Assembly (NCBI GenBank): GCA_028873155.1 | Contig: JAGWML010000025.1 | Coordinates: forward strand, 1 to 21,219 | DNA: 21,219 nt | Source: Acidobacteriota bacterium | GTDB taxonomy: Bacteria > Acidobacteriota > Terriglobia > Terriglobales > Acidobacteriaceae | Reading direction: 5' to 3' | Part shown: positions 1 through 6,745 of the stretch, piece after piece | Layout: each line of letters starts with the position of its first letter | Position numbering within the stretch: position 1 is the stretch's first letter | The notes under the pieces: model-generated | Told to the model about the DNA's origin: nothing | Database searches by the model: none | The model's input: only the letters and a program-made list of their open reading frames with translations | Position numbers and translations under genes: made by a program

Positions 1-6
1 ATGCAA

Positions 7-15
7 TTCCCTTTT
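7..15 (-). promoter_or_regulatory. Ribosome binding site of the gene after flgH (probably flgI)
   Basis: Read on the minus strand, the stretch after the flgH stop is AAAAGGGAA followed by TTGCAT at the window edge. A start codon beginning at base 2 (AT plus an unseen base) would sit about five bases after the GGGA core. In the usual flgA-flgH-flgI order the next gene would be the P-ring protein flgI, but none of its coding sequence can be read here. Confidence 0.3.
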
Positions 16-40
16 CTTTTCTGCTTTACCCCGCCGCAGT

Positions 41-769
41 TCAGAAGACCAGAAGCCGTTCAAGGAAGCGCACGACCGGATTCTGGCGGTACGTCGAGTC
101 ATTCACAATGCCCTTGCCGGTCACTTCCAGTTCGAGATCGGTCATCGCCGTCGAAAGCACCTGGTTCTGGGCGCTGACATCTTCCGGACGCACCAGACCG
201 CGCAAGCGAATCAACTGCGTCTGTTGAGAGAACGTCAACTGCCGCGTTGCCTGCACGACCAGCATTCCGTTCGGCAGCACATCCACGACCTCGGCGCCGA
301 ACGTCGTCACGAGGCTGGAATTCGTCGTGCTCTGTCCCTGCGCCGTCAAACCCGAAGAGGAGCTCTGGCCAACGAGGTTCTGGAGGTTGTTTGCGGGCTT
401 AAGAGCACCAAAGAGCGCGGTCAGACTTGAATTCGCATTGGAAGCCCGCGCGTTTTTCACCTGCCCATCGGTCGAGGCCGCCAGGCTCTCGGTTACGACA
501 ACTGAAACCACGTCGTGCAGGCGCATCGCCTTCACATCGGTCCCCAGCCGCACCAGTTGGCCCTCTGCATTCCAGATCGAGCCATCGGTCATTACTTTGG
601 CCGCCTGATGTTCCCGCACTCGCGCGATGTATTTCTCCAGCGAAGCCTCAGGCGGAGTCGTCCGCGGCGCAGATGCGGCGGGATGAAGCCCTTTGATACC
701 CGCCGATGCAGGCTGGAGCCCTGCCCCAACCGACAGCGCCAGCGCCAGCGCAACGTGCCCCCGTCTCAT
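41..769 (-). CDS. flgH: Flagellar basal body L-ring protein FlgH
   Basis: This is the outer-membrane L-ring subunit, through which the flagellar rod passes. The protein is 242 aa from ATG at 769, which has a GGAG ribosome site seven bases upstream; the frame stays open to 880 but the extra residues look non-coding. Residues 1-24 form an Arg-Arg n-region, an Ala/Leu/Val core and an ASA-G cleavage site. The body is typical FlgH: a 'DVVSVVVTES' beta segment, a Ser/Asn/Gln-rich middle, then 'LTFSQQTQLIRLRGLVRPEDV' in essence and a C-terminus ending in LLVF. Most FlgH proteins are lipoproteins with a Cys just after the signal; this one has no Cys at all. The start overlaps the flgA stop as ATGA. 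The order flgF-flgG-flgA-flgH supports the call. Confidence 0.93.
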   Translation of the reverse strand: MRRGHVALALALSVGAGLQPASAGIKGLHPAASAPRTTPPEASLEKYIARVREHQAAKVMTDGSIWNAEGQLVRLGTDVKAMRLHDVVSVVVTESLAASTDGQVKNARASNANSSLTALFGALKPANNLQNLVGQSSSSGLTAQGQSTTNSSLVTTFGAEVVDVLPNGMLVVQATRQLTFSQQTQLIRLRGLVRPEDVSAQNQVLSTAMTDLELEVTGKGIVNDSTYRQNPVVRFLERLLVF

Positions 770-1263
770 GGCTTCGCTCCAGGGATCGCGGCAAGACGCG
801 CCCTGCCCGGACCCAGCGCGACGACACGGACCGTTTTTCCCCCGACTTCGAGGCGCGCCTCCAACGACTGGCCCGCGCACGCCGGTTCCAACGCCACGCC
901 GGCCAGCCGCAGGTGTACCACGGGCGAGTCCTCCTCGACCACGATGGGATCTCCGCCACGAAGGATGGGATGGAGGGGAGGCAGAAGCGTTACGGAGACA
1001 GCGCCGACCCCGCTGCGCGCAATTGGCTGACGCGATTCAGCGTGGGCCTCATCGACGGCCACCAGACGCCCCGGGCCGCCCGGATGGCCGTTGTCCTTCA
1101 CGAGGAGCCATGCGATTCCTGTTGCTCGATCCGCGATCTCACGAGTCGCGCGTTGCGGCGTTGGAAGCACGGAATCTTCAGCGGGCGCAGCCCACATCAA
1201 CTCGAAATCGTGCGGTCCAGCCGCCACGAGGAACGCTGCGCTCCAGAGAACGCAATGTCGCAT
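766..1263 (-). CDS. flgA: Flagellar P-ring assembly chaperone FlgA
   Basis: Periplasmic chaperone that assists FlgI P-ring assembly. The chosen ATG at 1263 gives 165 aa and has AAAGGAA five bases upstream. In-frame ATGs at 1290 and 1287 would add nine or eight residues and cannot be excluded. An N-terminal hydrophobic stretch (VLWSAAFLVAAG) fits a signal peptide. The C-terminal part has the SAF-like FlgA pattern: 'RGGDPIVVEEDSPVVHLRL', then a Gly-rich turn and 'GGKTVRVVALGPGRARLAA'. Overall similarity to well-known FlgA proteins is weak, as is usual for the family, so position between flgG and flgH carries much of the call. Its stop overlaps the flgH start by four bases. Confidence 0.8.
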   Translation of the reverse strand: MRHCVLWSAAFLVAAGPHDFELMWAAPAEDSVLPTPQRATREIADRATGIAWLLVKDNGHPGGPGRLVAVDEAHAESRQPIARSGVGAVSVTLLPPLHPILRGGDPIVVEEDSPVVHLRLAGVALEPACAGQSLEARLEVGGKTVRVVALGPGRARLAAIPGAKP

Positions 1264-1297
1264 TCCATTTCCTTTAAAGAATCTCATCATCCCCTCA

Positions 1298-2086
1298 TCA
1301 CCGCGTCATGTTGTTGACCTGGGAATACATGTCGTCGGCCGCCTTGATCACCTTGGAGTTCGATTCGTAGGCGCGCTGTGCGAGCACCATCTGCACAAAC
1401 TCTGTCACCACATCGACGTTGGAGTTTTCCAGGTAGTTCTGCTGCAGTGTCCCCATCCCCTGCGGTCCGCCTGGATTATCCAGCACCGGATCGCCGGAGC
1501 TGAGCGTAGCGCCGAGAAGATTCGACCCCATGCTCTGCAATCCGCCGGGGTTGGGAAAGTTCGCCAGTTGAATCTGCCCGAGCTGCGAGGGATTCTGCTG
1601 GCCGGGCAGCGTGGCATTCACCACTCCATACTGCGTGATGGTGATTGACGTCGCATTCGGAGGAATCGTGATGTTGGGCAGAAGAGGATCGCCATCCGTG
1701 GTCACGATGGTGCCCTGCTGATTCAAATGAAACTGGCCGGCGCGGGTGTAGGCGATGGTTCCGTCCGGGCGCTGAATCTGAAAGAAGCCTCCACCCTCAA
1801 TCGCCACATCGAGCGGATTGTTCGTCTGATTCAGCGCTCCCTGTGTGTTGATGACTTCGGTGGCTGCAGGCTTGGTGCCGAGACCGATCTGCAGGCCCGC
1901 TGAAACTGTCGACTGGCTCTGCGCTGCGCCCGGCGTCACAAAGTTCTGGTAGATCATATCCTGAAACTGAAGCCGCAATTGCCGAAAGCCGGTCGTCGAC
2001 GCGTTGGCGAGATTATTCGCGATGGTGTCGAGATTCATCTGCTGAGCGCTCATGCCGCTGGCAGCCGTGTACAGTGCTTCAATCAT
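1298..2086 (-). CDS. flgG: Flagellar distal rod protein FlgG
   Basis: Main subunit of the distal rod, secreted by the flagellar type III system. The protein is 262 aa, the normal FlgG length. Residues 1-35 hold the rod/hook N-terminal heptad region, with MIEALYTAASGM and the signature NNLANASTTGFR. The C-terminus has the matching coiled segment 'YLENSNVDVVTEFVQMVLAQ' and ends near VNNMTR. The ATG at 2086 is preferred over the adjacent GTG at 2089 because the GGAGG site then lies four bases upstream. It sits 27 bases after flgF and 34 bases before the chosen flgA start, within one apparent operon. Confidence 0.97.
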   Translation of the reverse strand: MIEALYTAASGMSAQQMNLDTIANNLANASTTGFRQLRLQFQDMIYQNFVTPGAAQSQSTVSAGLQIGLGTKPAATEVINTQGALNQTNNPLDVAIEGGGFFQIQRPDGTIAYTRAGQFHLNQQGTIVTTDGDPLLPNITIPPNATSITITQYGVVNATLPGQQNPSQLGQIQLANFPNPGGLQSMGSNLLGATLSSGDPVLDNPGGPQGMGTLQQNYLENSNVDVVTEFVQMVLAQRAYESNSKVIKAADDMYSQVNNMTR

Positions 2087-2113
2087 CACTCCTCCGTGCG
2101 AGACCTCGCCGAA

Positions 2114-2851
2114 CTAAACCCTCGGCAGATCTTCCGCTGCAAATTTGTTGAAGTCCGTGTGGAAGACAGTCAGCGCGCGCTGCATCATCTCGGCCTGGCG
2201 CTGCATCATGATCAGATTCATCGTTCCCTGGACGACATCCTCGTTGGCCCCTTCAATCGATCCCTGGCGCACAGTAAACAGATCGGCAAGACGCGGCTTC
2301 GCATCCGGCGGGGCGACGTACCGATTCGCTCCCTCGGCCTCAAGAGCAACTCCTGCCGGAAAAGTGAATACGCCTACGGTTGCAACCAGGCCACCGGCGA
2401 CGGAGATGGAACCGTCGGCGCCCACGGCAATCTCTCCCGGAGGCAGCGCAATCGGCTTTCCTCCCGCCGAGAGAACCGGCTCGCCCGAGTTGGTGACCAG
2501 CAGCCCTTGCTGGGAGCGTTCGAAGGCGCCGTCGCGCGTGAATCGCGGACCCTGCAGAGTCTGCACCTGAAAAAAGCCCTGGCCCACAATGGCCAGGTCC
2601 AAGGGGTTGCCCGTGGCTTCAATCGAGCCCTGCGCCATGCTGAGACTGTTCCCACCGAGCAGACCGTAGTTGTTCACCGTGGCGCCCAACTGCGAGTCGG
2701 CGGCATCCGGTCCCAGAAGGACCGAGCGAAAGAACTCGCGTTCTGCCCGGTAGCCGGGCGTCTGCGCGTTCGCCAGGTTCGCAGCCGCCGCATCGAGAGC
2801 CTGCGTCCGAGCCATGAGGCCCGTCATCGCCGCATAGTAGCCACTGTCCAT
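2114..2851 (-). CDS. flgF: Flagellar proximal rod protein FlgF
   Basis: Proximal rod component of the basal body. The protein is 245 aa from ATG at 2851, supported by GGGAGG six bases upstream; the frame continues to 2893 but the added residues have no family resemblance. The N-terminus MDSGYYAAMTGLMARTQALD and the signature ANLANAQTPGYR (residues about 23-34) mark the rod/hook family. The conserved middle is 'NPLDLAIVGQGFFQVQT'. The C-terminus has the 'IEGANEDVVQGTMNLIMMQR' helix. FlgF rather than FlgG is chosen from the order (immediately before flgG) and the weaker N-terminal signature. A 166-base gap separates it from cheX, so it may begin its own transcript. Confidence 0.92.
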   Translation of the reverse strand: MDSGYYAAMTGLMARTQALDAAAANLANAQTPGYRAEREFFRSVLLGPDAADSQLGATVNNYGLLGGNSLSMAQGSIEATGNPLDLAIVGQGFFQVQTLQGPRFTRDGAFERSQQGLLVTNSGEPVLSAGGKPIALPPGEIAVGADGSISVAGGLVATVGVFTFPAGVALEAEGANRYVAPPDAKPRLADLFTVRQGSIEGANEDVVQGTMNLIMMQRQAEMMQRALTVFHTDFNKFAAEDLPRV

Positions 2852-2955
2852 GATGAGCCTCCCGCGCTGTCCTCTTTGCAGAATGGGAGCCAAGGATGGA
2901 GTGAAAGGATTGGAAAATACTCATGCCGGGAAGCATGGCTGCTGGGCAACAGAAA

Positions 2956-2985
2956 GTCCTCGCAGGCCGGATGGCACGCGAGGAC
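2956..2985 (-). terminator. Strong hairpin between cheX and flgF (terminator or leader structure)
   Basis: Arms GTCCTCGC (2956-2963) and GCGAGGAC (2978-2985) are a perfect 8-base inverted repeat. The 14-base loop can fold further through GCC/GGC around GGAT. On the minus strand it starts 33 bases after the cheX stop and is followed by TTTCTGTT, a weak T-rich tail. It could end the chemotaxis transcript or form the 5' end of the flgF leader. The tail is too short for confidence in an intrinsic terminator. Confidence 0.4.
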
Positions 2986-2996
2986 ACGCAGTGAGA

Positions 2997-3011
2997 GCTC
3001 AAAGTGTGCCC
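2997..3011 (-). promoter_or_regulatory. Sigma-54-like -24/-12 box upstream of flgF
   Basis: On the minus strand GGGCACACTTTGAGC has GG and GC separated by exactly ten bases. The -24 part GGGCAC matches five of six positions of TGGCAC; the -12 part is poor apart from GC. It lies about 146 bases before the flgF start, in the only wide gap of the flagellar block. Sigma-54 drives rod genes in several other phyla; here it is only a pattern match. Confidence 0.25.
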
Positions 3012-3017
3012 GCAGTC

Positions 3018-3515
3018 TTACTGGAAGCGATCGCAGATAATTGTGACGTGAAAGATGCCTTCCTGAAACCGATAGGCATGTACGAGCTGAAACTCGGGTG
3101 ACTGGACGTGCAGGCGATAGTCGCGTCCGCTGATGACCGCTGGAACCGAGAGCCCGCAGCGTGCCGCCAGATCAGGAACCTTGCCTTTCCAGGCGCCAGC
3201 GAGCATGTTGCAGACCTCGCCGATCGCATCCTGTACCGTTTCATCCACGGCGTCGAAGTGCATGCCTGTCATCTGCGCTGCGATCCGGATTGCGACGGCC
3301 GTGCTGGACCGGAAGACGCAGGCTCCGCTCAGCACACCTCCGAAACCGACCACAGCCGTCACCGATTCCAGATCCTGCCCGGTCCTGTCGTCTCCGGCTG
3401 CTGCCAGCCGCCGCGGTCGCTCGCCGAGCATCAACCCAAATACCTCTTCCACGCTGGCATCCAGATTTTTCGGCTCCACGACCAGATGCAGCGAATCCCT
3501 CAGAGTCAACGCCAT
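3018..3515 (-). CDS. cheX: Chemotaxis phosphatase CheX-like
   Basis: CheX/CheC-family protein, expected to dephosphorylate CheY-P. The protein is 165 aa with GGAG six bases before ATG 3515. The core signature is 'DAIGEVCNMLAGAWKG', with the catalytic ExxN pair at Glu100 and Asn103. 'LSVPAVISG' follows, and the ending 'FQEGIFHVTIICD' is a beta strand typical of the family C-terminus. A single ExxN motif and the length fit CheX better than CheC, which usually has two. It lies 86 bases after cheY in the same direction, so enzyme and substrate are probably co-expressed. Which CheY it acts on is inferred from position only. Confidence 0.87.
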   Translation of the reverse strand: MALTLRDSLHLVVEPKNLDASVEEVFGLMLGERPRRLAAAGDDRTGQDLESVTAVVGFGGVLSGACVFRSSTAVAIRIAAQMTGMHFDAVDETVQDAIGEVCNMLAGAWKGKVPDLAARCGLSVPAVISGRDYRLHVQSPEFQLVHAYRFQEGIFHVTIICDRFQ

Positions 3516-3567
3516 TTACCGCTCCGTTTCCGCCTTTCGGCCCATCCATCCTGCATCGCAATCCGGC

Positions 3568-3584
3568 CTGCGTGCACCACGCAG
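3568..3584 (-). repeat. Perfect 7-bp hairpin between cheY and cheX
   Basis: CTGCGTG and CACGCAG flank a three-base loop; on the minus strand the hairpin starts 17 bases after the cheY stop. No T tract follows, so it is more likely an intercistronic RNA hairpin that could set relative cheY and cheX message levels than a terminator. Confidence 0.35.
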
Positions 3585-3601
3585 CAACGCGTGATTTCCC
3601 G

Positions 3602-3988
3602 TCAGCTTTTTGTGGACACCAGGGGCAGAACCCGTTCCTTCACCTGCTCGGCAGTGAACGGCTTGCGGATGTATCCCCGCGCCCCGGCCTGAATCGCCTG
3701 GCGCACATGCTCCTCGCTCGATTCGGTCGTAATCATCACCACCGGAGTTCCCTGGGCGAGATTCTGCAGCCGGATCTGGCGAAGGAACTCCAGCCCGTCC
3801 ATCGAGGGCATATTGATATCGGAGAGGATCAGATCCACCTGCTGGCCTCTGAGGAGGTCGAGTCCCTCCGTTCCGCTTCCCGCCTCATGCACCACCAGGG
3901 ACTCCAGTCCCGCCTGGCGCAGCGCCCGCTCCACGATCTTGCGCATCACCGACGAGTCATCGACAATCAGCGCGCGAACCTCACTCAT
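3602..3988 (-). CDS. cheY: Chemotaxis response regulator CheY
   Basis: Single-domain receiver of 128 aa with no output domain. Its phosphorylated form is expected to bind FliM/FliN at the flagellar switch. Key residues are visible: acidic pair Asp10-Asp11 (VDDS), phosphoacceptor Asp57 (LSDINMP), Thr87 (MITTES), Tyr106 and Lys109 (GYIRKPF). A GAGAGGAG ribosome site lies five bases before ATG 3988. Its position just after the switch genes and just before cheX supports a chemotaxis role rather than a generic stand-alone receiver. No cheA, cheW or receptor gene is in the window, so the kinase must be elsewhere. Confidence 0.93.
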   Translation of the reverse strand: MSEVRALIVDDSSVMRKIVERALRQAGLESLVVHEAGSGTEGLDLLRGQQVDLILSDINMPSMDGLEFLRQIRLQNLAQGTPVVMITTESSEEHVRQAIQAGARGYIRKPFTAEQVKERVLPLVSTKS

Positions 3989-4067
3989 GCCCGCTCCTCT
4001 CTTTCCTCTCTATCGACGGAAGTTCCGCACGCAACAGATGCGACTCAATCCAGCCTGAGATGCACCC

Positions 4068-5000
4068 TCACCACGGGCTTCCGATGGAGCAGATCAGATC
4101 GCTCACATGGTCCTGCATGGACAAGGATGAATGCGCGGATCGGCGCCAGAACCGCAGCCAAAGGAGGTTATGGACCCGCACCAGGCGGGACGCCGCCGGA
4201 TGCGCCTTCTCCAGAGCGTTTGCCATTGCGCGCGCGGCAGCGGATTCATTGACCGCCTCCACCAGTTCGACCGGAGGAAACTCCGCGCGGACCATCTCTC
4301 GCAGCGCCGGACGAAACTCGGATTCAGGAACGATGCCGTACTCGACTCGAATCTCCAGCATCCGCGTCAGCGCCAGCGACAACACGGGATCCGGACGCTG
4401 CTCAAACCCGAGATAGAGAAGGTTGTCACCCGCCAGCCGCAGGGGCAGCGCGCCAAAAGCATCGACAAACAGGCGTGGCATGACCGCCGTCACCGCCGCC
4501 GGATCGTGGGTCGCGGCGGGAAGAACGGGGCAGCTCCATTGGATGGCCAGCGCCCGGGTCACCTGCGACGCATGGACCGCGCGCTGCCGCACCAGCCATT
4601 CTCCCAAACGCCCGCCGCCCGAAGCCCTCTGCGCCGCCAGAGCCTGGCGCAGCTGGATCTGCGTGATCCATCCCTGCTCCATCATCAGAAGCCCGAGCGG
4701 AATCCGGTGGCGATGCGTGGCACAGGAGCTCTGCCGGCCCATGAGTTCGCGCCGGATCGCAGCCTGCAGGCACCCGACGGAGCAGGCAGCGGAGCATGTC
4801 CAGCCTCCTTCAAAGACGGGCGCGGCGCGGTTGCGCCGCCGTTGCATCCATCCGGTCTCGCAACCCGCATAGGTGCATCGGCCGGAAACCGCAGCTGAAA
4901 TTGCCGTTGCGGATGCCGTTGTAGTGGTTCGCGTCAGAGACGCTGCCGCAGCGCCGCTTCCAATCTTAGGAGAAGGGCGGCGAAGGCTCAGAAAAGGCAT
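4068..5000 (-). CDS. Cys-rich protein with GspE-N/MshEN-like domain, function unknown
   Basis: The protein is 310 aa; ATG 5000 has GGAGAG six bases upstream and overlaps the preceding fliN-type gene by 13 bases. Residues 1-40 are a low-complexity Thr/Ala leader. Residues 42-77 hold C42-x4-C47 and C69-x3-C73 plus C77, a likely zinc knuckle, with 'APVFEGGWTCSAAC' between. Residues 101-124 and 131-154 are two tandem 24-residue units of the MshEN type (x-L-G...L...G.I....L...L..Q), joined by six residues. Residues about 157-240 resemble the rest of the type II secretion ATPase N-domain. No ATPase domain follows. MshEN domains of secretion ATPases bind cyclic di-GMP. Here the first Arg of unit 1 is Pro101 and the Gly of unit 2 is Arg140, so binding is uncertain. 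Its place between switch genes and cheY suggests a motility-regulatory role (inference). Confidence 0.72.
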   Translation of the reverse strand: MPFLSLRRPSPKIGSGAAAASLTRTTTTASATAISAAVSGRCTYAGCETGWMQRRRNRAAPVFEGGWTCSAACSVGCLQAAIRRELMGRQSSCATHRHRIPLGLLMMEQGWITQIQLRQALAAQRASGGGRLGEWLVRQRAVHASQVTRALAIQWSCPVLPAATHDPAAVTAVMPRLFVDAFGALPLRLAGDNLLYLGFEQRPDPVLSLALTRMLEIRVEYGIVPESEFRPALREMVRAEFPPVELVEAVNESAAARAMANALEKAHPAASRLVRVHNLLWLRFWRRSAHSSLSMQDHVSDLICSIGSPW

Positions 5001-5770
5001 CGAATACTCTCCAGCCGTTTACGCGGCGCAGCGACCTCCGTCACTCTCAATCCAAAATTTCCATTCACGAGCACGACCTCTCCCTGAGCGACGATCTTGT
5101 CTCCCACGATCAGGTCCACCGGATCGGAGACGTGACGGTCCAATTCGACGACATCTCCCGGACCGAGTTCGAGAAGCTCTCCAAGCAACAGTTCACGGCA
5201 GCCGAACCGAAGTGCCGCCTCCAGTTCGACGTCCAGCAGAAGCTCCAGGCCTGGAGTGACTCCGGACGCCTCCGCCGGGACCGTCCGAATGGCATCGGCC
5301 GGAATCGCGCGCTCCCGAGGTGGCTCTCCCGATGGGGATGCACCGGGGGCGTCTTGCGCTGCCGGCCGAACTGAGTTCGAAATCAGGAAGGCATAGCTTC
5401 GTTCCCCAAGGCGGAGTGCGAAGGCAAGGCCCTCGCCCTGCGGCACCTGACCCTGCCCGAAAGAGAGCACAAGCGCCTGGACGCCGGTCGTCGCCAGCAG
5501 TTCACCCACCGCGGACTCGGCGACCTCGCGCAGGATTTCGCCCCACGCCGTCTTCTGATCCACGCCCTCGCCCATCAGCGGCGTCAACAGCAACTCGGCG
5601 TCCAGCAGGACGAAGAGCCGGCCGGCAAGGGCTCCGCCGAGCTCCGCGACAAAGCAGGTGCCGGTCTCCGCGCACTGCGCAGCGCCGGCCTCCACCAACT
5701 CGGGGGCGCCTGCAACTGCCTGTGAGAACAACGCCCTCGCCGCAGTGATCCAGCACTGCAAGTAGTCCAT
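4988..5770 (-). CDS. fliN: Flagellar motor switch protein, FliN/FliY-type, with N-terminal extra domain
   Basis: The protein is 260 aa. Residues about 180-260 are a SpoA (FliN C-terminal) domain: 'VELEAALRFGCRELLLGELL', then 'ELGPGDVVELDRHVSDPVDL' and 'VAQGEVVLVNGNFGLRVTEV'. Residues 1-135 form a separate domain with a helix 'AWGEILREVAESAVGELLAT' that resembles the CheC/CheX fold but lacks the ExxN Asn, so phosphatase activity is doubtful. A Pro-rich linker joins the two. This layout resembles FliY, or a FliN with an added phosphatase-like head. The start forms TAATG with the fliM stop and has AAGGAG upstream, so it is translationally coupled to fliM. A second, short SpoA protein lies at 13086-13439, and which one is the main FliN is open. 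Confidence 0.85.
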   Translation of the reverse strand: MDYLQCWITAARALFSQAVAGAPELVEAGAAQCAETGTCFVAELGGALAGRLFVLLDAELLLTPLMGEGVDQKTAWGEILREVAESAVGELLATTGVQALVLSFGQGQVPQGEGLAFALRLGERSYAFLISNSVRPAAQDAPGASPSGEPPRERAIPADAIRTVPAEASGVTPGLELLLDVELEAALRFGCRELLLGELLELGPGDVVELDRHVSDPVDLIVGDKIVAQGEVVLVNGNFGLRVTEVAAPRKRLESIRCLF

Positions 5771-6732
5771 TACGCATCTCCTTCCACCGCTCGACCTTCA
5801 ACCCGGGCGGCGCGCCGATCGCCCTGGCGGACCGGATGCGCATCGAGCAGACGCCGCCCGCCCACGCGCCATTCGGCATTTACGTCCGCTGGAACGTTGA
5901 ATCGCACCACTGAGCCGGCCTGGAGATCTTCGAGAGCAGCCGTGGATAGCCGGGTTGGCGGCAACTGCAGGGAGCCGCCCAGGCGAATCCTGCGCACCGA
6001 TGCCTCCATGCGCTCGCGCGTCTCGGGCGCGTGGCGCCTGCGCCGCCCCCAGTCTGAGGTCAGGCGGCGCAGAATGGTATTGGCCACCACGGCGGGAAAG
6101 GCCAGATTCAGCAGGCCGGAGCTGCGCGCCATACGAATTTCGAAGCTCAGGCACAGGGTCTTTTCATTGACGGAGATGATGCGCGCCACCTGGGTCTGCA
6201 TCTGCCTGCGCTCGAAGTTGAAGCTCAGCCCGACAGGTTGCCAGGCGACCGTCAGTTCGCGGCAGATAATCTCGACGACCGAGGCAAGGATCGACTCTTC
6301 GATATCCGTCAGCTCGCGCACCGGCCCGTCCTGCCCCTCTCCCCCCAGCAGCAGATCGATCATGGGCGGCGCAAGCGCGAGGTCGAGCTGCATCACCGAG
6401 AGCGCCCCGAGCGGCTCAAGCCGCACCGATGCGACGTAGCTGATCTCGGGAATGCGCAGCAGGAACTCGTGGAAGGGAATCTGTTCGGCCGAGACCAGAT
6501 TGACCTGAAAGCGCGCGCGCAGCCATGCCGCTAGATTGTGCGTCAGATTGCGCGCAAACATGTCGTTGAGCATGCTGATCGCGCGCAGCTGATCATTTGA
6601 AATCTGCCCCGCGGATGCGAAGTTGTACGGCACCGGCCGCACCTGGCGGTCCTCGGCGGATCGCTCCGCGGCCTGGCTGCGGGCGGCCTGGAACAGCGCG
6701 TCGATCTCGTCCTGCTTGAGAATCTTTTCCAT
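5770..6732 (-). CDS. fliM: Flagellar motor switch protein FliM
   Basis: Switch protein that binds CheY-P and sets rotation direction. The protein is 320 aa, close to the usual 330. Residues 1-17 contain the CheY-binding peptide (KILKQDEIDALFQAA). The middle domain shows the family strings 'FARNLTHNLAAWLRARFQV', 'IPFHEFLLRIPEISYVASVR' and 'TDIEESILASVVEIICREL'. The C-terminal SpoA domain (about 230-305) is recognisable but diverged, and the last 15 residues are Arg-rich. ATG 6732 has GAGGGG seven bases upstream. It follows fliA by 13 bases and overlaps the next fliN-type gene by one base. Confidence 0.96.
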   Translation of the reverse strand: MEKILKQDEIDALFQAARSQAAERSAEDRQVRPVPYNFASAGQISNDQLRAISMLNDMFARNLTHNLAAWLRARFQVNLVSAEQIPFHEFLLRIPEISYVASVRLEPLGALSVMQLDLALAPPMIDLLLGGEGQDGPVRELTDIEESILASVVEIICRELTVAWQPVGLSFNFERRQMQTQVARIISVNEKTLCLSFEIRMARSSGLLNLAFPAVVANTILRRLTSDWGRRRRHAPETRERMEASVRRIRLGGSLQLPPTRLSTAALEDLQAGSVVRFNVPADVNAEWRVGGRRLLDAHPVRQGDRRAARVEGRAVEGDA

Positions 6733-6745
6733 CGGTCATCCCCTC

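Noticed and set aside
2922..2937. CATGC...GCATG short inverted repeat before flgF
   Set aside because: Only five base pairs and no conserved context; the nearby 8-bp hairpin is the better structure.
1979..3040. Plus-strand open frame of 353 codons antisense to flgF/flgG
   Set aside because: The opposite strand encodes clear rod proteins; the translation is Arg/His-rich with no motif.
3161..4252. Plus-strand open frame of 363 codons antisense to cheX and cheY
   Set aside because: It runs across two well-supported genes and two intergenic gaps; no domain is seen.
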